64,000 nt of DNA from Clostridiales bacterium (GTDB lineage Bacteria > Bacillota > Clostridia > Christensenellales > CAG-314). The stretch is from NCBI GenBank assembly GCA_022508305.1, contig JAFLVM010000002.1, positions 1 through 64,000 on the forward strand. Reading direction: 5' to 3'. Made by a program: the position numbers and the translations under genes. The notes beneath the pieces are model-generated. The model did no database searches and was not told where the DNA came from. It saw nothing but the letters and a program-made list of their open reading frames with translations. Within the stretch, counting starts at the first letter, position 1; every line of letters begins with the position of its first letter. Positions 59,755-64,000 of the stretch are shown in pieces.

Positions 59755-62415
59755 TTACGCTGCCTTTCTCTTGAACTTGCCTTCTTTGAAAAGTCTAAGT
59801 ACGAGAACTACCAACAATGCTGCCAGTAGCGCCACGCTGGAAATTACCGAGAACAGCAATCCGAGGTCTACGTCACTGGGAGTAGTCGTATCCTTGTTGT
59901 CGTCGGGGTCTTCTTCCTTTTCTTCAGGAATGAGTCTCATTTCTTCCCAATCTTCCTCACTGGGTTGATTGACGGAAATGCCCCAAGATTCAAGCAGGTT
60001 GTCTTCGCTGTCTTCTACGTTTTGAACAAGCAGATCGCCGAAGTTTTCACCGAATCCGTCAGTGCTTTCCGCGTAGGGATGGTCGGTCCACACTACGTTG
60101 TAGTGGGTTTCTTCGTAGGAGCCTTCTTCGGGGTCTTCGTACTTTTCGAATGAGTAGCTGCCGAGTGACAGGATTTCCGCTTGATCGTAGTAAACGATTC
60201 CCTTTTCAAGCGTTTTTCCGTCAAGACTGCCGTTAAACAAAGCCAATCTTACCGTTCTGCTTGAGCTGCCCGTAACGACGATGAAGTAGTAGCGTACCCA
60301 GTTGTTTCCAAGCTCGCTTGTGGTAAATTCCTGTCCAAACAGCTTTTCCGCTTCGTCGGGGAGGGTTTGAGCGTCTTTGTCTTCTATCTTGGCTATTACT
60401 CTGTCATCTCTTTCAAGATTCGTGTCGGTGTCGAGCAAATAAATGTAGGGATTACCCGTTAAATTATCTACCGTTCTTGCCAATACGGAAATTACGTACG
60501 CCGTTCTTGCCGACAGGGAAACGTCGCCGGACATGTAACCGTAACTTGTTGGAACGTTGTTGTTAATCATCAACGCTTTTTGTTGCGCGTCGTCAAGGTT
60601 ACCGCTGTTAATACTGGGAAGCAACGATTTATTGTTTGCAATTCCGCTGCCCAACACGGCATTGACAGTTCTGTCAAGATTAAATTCGTCGCCCAAGCCG
60701 TCTCTGTAGATGGAGTTGTCGCCTGCAAACGCTGCCGTCCAACCGGAGGGTTGAAGTCCTGAGTTGCTGAGAGATGAGAAGCTGCCGTTGGCAATGGAAG
60801 TTTTTGCCGAATTACCTATTAAGTCGAATTTCTTTACGTAGCTACCCGCAGATGCGTTGTTGTAGTCCTTGTAGGAAATCTTTTCGTAAGCGGGTTTAGT
60901 CACGTACAGCGAACCATTTGCCGCTAATTTGTTCTCTTTTTCATCGCCGAAGGTGAACAGAATGCTCACGTTCGTTGAAACTGCGGAGGGTTTGATGTAA
61001 ACGTCGTATTTCACCCAGCCTGCGTTGCTGTCGGTGTCAAGGTCCTGCGAAGTAGTAATAGCCGTCCAGCTACCGCTACTGAGGTCTTCCCATTTGCCAT
61101 CGGGGTCTTCCTTAAACTGAACGTGAACGTTAGCTCTTGCTACCTTGTTGACGCGGTCTACCCTCACCCAAAAGCTGATGTGGTGGTGGTCCTTTCTGAT
61201 TAGACTGGACACAATGCCGTTAAGCTGTTCTGCCTCCAATCTAAGTCCGATAGTACCCTTTTTGGAAGTGTTTGAAATCTTGTAGATACGGAACTCCTCA
61301 ACGTCACCCTCAACGTCTACGAAGTCGTCTTTCTTCGTGAAGGGAGAATAGGTTGCCTCTTCAAGGTATTCGTCGTAGCCCAAAGGAGTTACCGTCGTTC
61401 CGTCTTCTTCCGCCTTCAAGGGGAGATAAATAGAGTCGTCAGTGATATCTAAGTTTTCAAGAATTTTGTACGGTTGGAACTTATCAGAAGGTTCTACGTA
61501 GTCATCTGCGTTCAAGTACTCAGCGTCAACAACTTGGCGATATTCGTCAGCGTTGACCTTTTCGTATTCGATTTCATCAACGAACAGCACGCCCGCGCCC
61601 TTGATAACTTCGCCCTCGTCAAACAGAAGGTCGCCGCTTTCGGTGTATTCTTCGCCGCTGTACACGTTACCGATACCAATGCTTATGCGAAGGTACTGCG
61701 TGCTGTTTTCACGGTTGAAGATGTGGAAGGTGTACTGTTGCCAGCCGTCTTGCTTACCAACTTCGAAGTTGTAGGCGTACCAGTATTTGCTCAAAGCGGA
61801 AACGGTAGACTTTTGAATCATGATTACCGCGTTACCTTCCGTCAGTTGGCTGGTGTTCAACCAAACGGTAATTTTCACCGACGAGCCGCTTGTAACGGAA
61901 AAGCTGTCGGACAAAATGCTGGCAGCGGTTGGCTCGCGGGTAGCAATCATGTAGACGTTGTGGTCCTCTGCGTCGTCGTTAGGCCTGTTCGGGTTGGAAA
62001 TATTCAATCCTTCTTCGGCAAGGTCGGAAACGACGGTATTCCAGTTGTCCTCGACGTCTTCGTCAGTAGAAGTGTTGATTATACCCATCACGGCATTTTC
62101 GTGGGTGCTAATGGACTCAAAGTCGTGCGTATCGGAACCGGACTTTGCTTTGTAGCCGTATTTCGTCCAGTTTTGCGCCGTCTTGGGGTAAGCCGTACCT
62201 TCCGAACTGGTGTACGCAAAGTCACCGTTTCGAATGGTCAACGAGGAACTTCCCGAGCTACCGCTGTTTTGGTCATCGGGCAATTTCTCAACGGGTCTAA
62301 GTATCAGAGCCAAAGATACGGACAGTATGATAACTGCAACCAACACGATAGCGGCAATGATGATTGCCTTACGTGTGTTCTCTGATAGCGGTTGTACTGC
62401 TAATTTCTTGTTCAT
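59755..62415 (-). CDS. Large membrane-anchored surface protein
   Basis: 886 residues. N-terminal cytoplasmic stub and transmembrane helix (about 16-38), then a long extracellular part opening with SLTIRNGDFAYTSSEGTAYPKTAQNW and containing similar NGSF.....GLQPSGWTA segments: several carbohydrate-binding-like jelly-roll modules, each with Trp-rich strands and phrases such as VKITVWLNTSQL, ISFWVRVD. The C-terminus has a second transmembrane helix (about 850-873) ending in basic KEGKFKRKAA. No catalytic motif. Probably binds glycans or other surface polymers; this is inference from module appearance. Confidence 0.75.
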   Translation of the reverse strand: MNKKLAVQPLSENTRKAIIIAAIVLVAVIILSVSLALILRPVEKLPDDQNSGSSGSSSLTIRNGDFAYTSSEGTAYPKTAQNWTKYGYKAKSGSDTHDFESISTHENAVMGIINTSTDEDVEDNWNTVVSDLAEEGLNISNPNRPNDDAEDHNVYMIATREPTAASILSDSFSVTSGSSVKITVWLNTSQLTEGNAVIMIQKSTVSALSKYWYAYNFEVGKQDGWQQYTFHIFNRENSTQYLRISIGIGNVYSGEEYTESGDLLFDEGEVIKGAGVLFVDEIEYEKVNADEYRQVVDAEYLNADDYVEPSDKFQPYKILENLDITDDSIYLPLKAEEDGTTVTPLGYDEYLEEATYSPFTKKDDFVDVEGDVEEFRIYKISNTSKKGTIGLRLEAEQLNGIVSSLIRKDHHHISFWVRVDRVNKVARANVHVQFKEDPDGKWEDLSSGSWTAITTSQDLDTDSNAGWVKYDVYIKPSAVSTNVSILFTFGDEKENKLAANGSLYVTKPAYEKISYKDYNNASAGSYVKKFDLIGNSAKTSIANGSFSSLSNSGLQPSGWTAAFAGDNSIYRDGLGDEFNLDRTVNAVLGSGIANNKSLLPSINSGNLDDAQQKALMINNNVPTSYGYMSGDVSLSARTAYVISVLARTVDNLTGNPYIYLLDTDTNLERDDRVIAKIEDKDAQTLPDEAEKLFGQEFTTSELGNNWVRYYFIVVTGSSSRTVRLALFNGSLDGKTLEKGIVYYDQAEILSLGSYSFEKYEDPEEGSYEETHYNVVWTDHPYAESTDGFGENFGDLLVQNVEDSEDNLLESWGISVNQPSEEDWEEMRLIPEEKEEDPDDNKDTTTPSDVDLGLLFSVISSVALLAALLVVLVLRLFKEGKFKRKAA

Positions 62416-62484
62416 AGTTGTTTCAATACCTTTACATTAAAGTTTTTCTATAAAGTTAATATGTATAAATACATACGTACACCT

Positions 62485-62513
62485 ATTTTAATACAAACTA
62501 AAATAAAAATCAA
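62485..62513 (-). promoter_or_regulatory. Candidate promoter of the large surface-protein gene
   Basis: Minus strand TTGATT, 17 bp, TAAAAT, about 70 bases upstream of the ATG. Confidence 0.5.
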
Positions 62514-62552
62514 TCAAAATACACCACTCAATTAAAATTAAGGACAGAAAAA

Positions 62553-62918
62553 ATGAATCTCACGGCAAAAAACAAATGGCTTCTACTAATTTTTTCCGCT
62601 TTGGCGGGATTTGTAAACGGCTTTTTGGGCGGCGGAGGCGGAGTGTTGATAGTCACGCTGCTTCTCGCCGTAGTTAAATTGCATCAAAAACACGCTCAGG
62701 CAACGGCGCTATTGGTAATTTTGCCCCTTACCGTAGTCAGCGCGGTGGTGTATCTTGTCCGCGGCAACGTGGATTGGGAGCCTACCTTGTGGGCAACGCT
62801 GGGCGTCGTTGTGGGAGGCGTAGTCGGCGCGCTGCTGCTGTCCAAAATTAAAGGCAACGTAGCTAAGATTATATTCGCGTTAGTTCTCGTGGCAGGTGGA
62901 GTGAAAATGCTTTTTTAA
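62553..62918 (+). CDS. Half-size TSUP (TauE/SafE) family membrane protein, first copy
   Basis: 121 residues with four membrane helices. AGFVNGFLGGGGGVLIVTLLL is the TSUP signature that opens each half of TauE/SafE transporters; the Gly-rich block lies in helix 1. A full transporter has about 250 residues and two such halves. Here one half is encoded alone, with the partner half 100 bases downstream, so they probably assemble as a heterodimer exporting sulfite, sulfonate or a related anion. AAGGACAG precedes the ATG. Confidence 0.85.
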   Translation: MNLTAKNKWLLLIFSALAGFVNGFLGGGGGVLIVTLLLAVVKLHQKHAQATALLVILPLTVVSAVVYLVRGNVDWEPTLWATLGVVVGGVVGALLLSKIKGNVAKIIFALVLVAGGVKMLF

Positions 62919-63019
62919 GGGCTTACAAACTACGCAATATTTTGTTGCATTGCGTTTTGCCTGCTTCAAAACTTTCAAAATCCAATAACGTGACTGTCAA
63001 CTAAACTAAAGGAGCATTT

Positions 63020-63496
63020 ATGACAATATTTCTACTTATCTTATTCGGTTTTCTTGCCGGCATTGTCGGCGGAATGGGTATGGGCGGCGGTACCGTGCTT
63101 GTGCCGCTACTGTCTTTTTTGGATTTGCCGCAAAAGACCATTCAGGCGATCAATTTGGTAAGCTTTTTGCCTATGTGCTCCGTCGCGCTCATTTTTCACG
63201 CCAAAAACAGGCTTGTTGAAACAAAGCACGTGCTTTGGCTGATAGTTCCCGCCATTATCTTCGCGGTAGCGGGAGCATTGGTCGCCGACGTGGCAAGTAA
63301 CGAAATACTCAGGCTGTGTTTCGCCGTTTTTTTGATAGCGGTGGGCATTTGGCAGCTTGTGCTTTCCGTCAAGTTCGTAGTCAAACAAAGAAAAGAGCGT
63401 CGAAATTCCACCCCCGCCGATACGGGAGTGCTGAATGATGAAATGCCCGAGCAGTCCGTCGCTACGAAACGGCAGTATGACGATACGGACAACTGA
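63020..63496 (+). CDS. Half-size TSUP (TauE/SafE) family membrane protein, second copy
   Basis: 158 residues with four membrane helices and a 40-residue polar cytoplasmic tail. The TSUP block reads AGIVGGMGMGGGTVLVPLL. INLVSFLPMCSVALIFHAKN is the family's third-helix region. Likely partner of the preceding half-transporter, in the same transcript; AAAGGAG site. The polar tail (RRNSTPADTGVLNDEMPEQS) is an addition not usual for the family. Substrate unknown. Confidence 0.87.
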   Translation: MTIFLLILFGFLAGIVGGMGMGGGTVLVPLLSFLDLPQKTIQAINLVSFLPMCSVALIFHAKNRLVETKHVLWLIVPAIIFAVAGALVADVASNEILRLCFAVFLIAVGIWQLVLSVKFVVKQRKERRNSTPADTGVLNDEMPEQSVATKRQYDDTDN

Positions 63497-63533
63497 CTTG
63501 GCATATCACCGTAAATAGTGAAAATGACAAGAT

Positions 63534-63568
63534 AGAGTTACAAGGATTGGAGCGTAACTCTTTTTTTA
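63534..63568 (+). terminator. Intrinsic terminator of the TSUP pair
   Basis: Perfect AGAGTTAC / GTAACTCT stem followed by TTTTTTTA. Confidence 0.9.
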
Positions 63569-63615
63569 TGCGGTTTTCAATTTTTGTGCAGTTTTCAATG
63601 GACAAGGTGAAAGTG

Positions 63616-63644
63616 TTGCCAAATTCGGTCAAATTTGGTAAAGT
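63616..63644 (+). promoter_or_regulatory. Candidate promoter of the terminal exonuclease gene
   Basis: TTGCCA, 17 bp, TAAAGT; the -10 ends seven bases before the ATG and no Shine-Dalgarno is present. Confidence 0.4.
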
Positions 63645-63651
63645 ATATTTG

Positions 63652-64000
63652 ATGAAATTTTTAGCTTTCGATATCGAAGCGGCTAACGGTTACATGCTGT
63701 CAAGCATATGCAGCGTCGGAGTGGTTATTGCCGACGAGCGGTTTAACGTATTGAGCCGCGAAAACATCTGGATTAACCCGAAAACTAAATACAATCTCAA
63801 CGGTACCCGCGCAAACGTCGGCATTGACCTTCATTTGGACAAGGCGCTGCTTTCCGCCTCGCCCGATTTTGCCAAGGTGTATCCGCGACTTAAGTCGTTG
63901 TTGACCGACCCGCAATACGTAGTGTTTGGGCACGCCGTCGACTCGGACGTCAGAATGCTCAACAAGGCGTGCGAGCGCTACCGTTTGCCCTCAATCGACT
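63652..64000 (+). CDS. Exonuclease of the DnaQ/epsilon (DEDD) family, 3' truncated by window
   Basis: The first 116 residues are visible and open to the window edge. MKFLAFDIEAAN is ExoI motif of the RNase H-like DEDD exonucleases (metal-binding D and E); SICSVGVVIADE and a later VVFGHAVDSDVRMLNKAC (ExoII, with the second Asp) follow with correct spacing. Such proteins act as proofreading or RNA/DNA 3'-5' exonucleases. The ExoIII motif would lie beyond the window, so the subgroup (DEDDh or DEDDy) cannot be decided. Start chosen as the first ATG after the candidate promoter. Confidence 0.8.
   Translation, partial: MKFLAFDIEAANGYMLSSICSVGVVIADERFNVLSRENIWINPKTKYNLNGTRANVGIDLHLDKALLSASPDFAKVYPRLKSLLTDPQYVVFGHAVDSDVRMLNKACERYRLPSID

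Noticed and set aside
61474..62385. Long open frame on the + strand opposite the large surface protein
   Set aside because: It mirrors the minus-strand gene; it has no ribosome site and no domain, while the minus frame has a signal, modules and anchor.

Overview
The window is chromosomal DNA from an anaerobic, spore-forming member of the Firmicutes, class Clostridia. The case rests on the spoIIGA-sigE pair, a SpoIIID-type regulator, a SpoIIQ-like M23 protein, a long Gram-positive SRP RNA with an Alu domain, a T-box in front of ileS, DUF896 and DUF1540 proteins, a GGGtGRT protein and a reverse rubrerythrin. The mix of gut-type surface proteins (collagen-like, GLUG-like, InlB-like repeats) and many small lipoproteins suggests an uncultured, host-associated lineage in the Christensenellales/Borkfalkia direction; that placement is inference. 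No tRNA, rRNA, insertion sequence, prophage or CRISPR array was recognised.

Layout. 1-6.3 kb: a run of + strand accessory genes (lipoprotein, FMN-binding protein, flavodoxin-like oxidoreductase, SGNH hydrolase, cation efflux, HD hydrolase, beta-lactamase-fold hydrolase). 6.3-7.1 kb: a two-gene Fe-S-related pair on the minus strand. 7.4-13.6 kb: a collagen-like/GLUG surface protein, an MmcQ/YjbR protein, a DUF4234 membrane protein, and an XRE regulator divergent from a lipoprotein with a palindromic operator. 14-22.2 kb: rpoB and rpoC, with an enlarged, acidic-tailed beta subunit. 22.4-28.4 kb: rplI, a DUF1540 gene, prs, a SpoIIQ-like gene, spoIIGA-sigE, SRP RNA and a DUF896 gene. 28.4-33.6 kb: T-box, ileS, an RNA methyltransferase and a pseudouridine synthase. 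33.7-46.6 kb: MntP-like pump, surface protein, Fe-S scaffold plus GGGtGRT pair, pepF, MFS transporter, acyltransferase, tex and a Cys/His-repeat lipoprotein. 46.7-51.5 kb: glyS, DUF2804, spoIIID, rubredoxin, reverse rubrerythrin and patatin. 51.6-54.6 kb: two tandem ComEC-like metallo-beta-lactamase-fold proteins. 54.6-59.5 kb: a compact shikimate operon aroC-aroB-aroA/aroE fusion-aroQ-aroK, lacking only DAHP synthase. 59.7-64 kb: a large surface protein, two half-size TSUP transporters and the start of an exonuclease.

Regulation is unusually legible. About two dozen sigma-A promoters with 17-bp spacers can be read, as can many intrinsic terminators. A recurring CACCCCAT...ATGGGGTG palindrome sits behind many stop codons. 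Several genes have a -10 box only 6-7 bases before the ATG and no Shine-Dalgarno sequence, which predicts leaderless mRNAs. Two accessory lipoprotein genes have near-consensus promoters overlaid by perfect palindromes.

The less ordinary items are the palindrome family, a 36-bp dispersed inverted repeat, the two palindrome-controlled lipoproteins, the modified RNA polymerase beta subunit, the EPSP synthase-shikimate dehydrogenase fusion, the ferredoxin C-terminal domain without its clusters, and the tandem secreted ComEC-like hydrolases. All function calls come from reading motifs; no database search was run.
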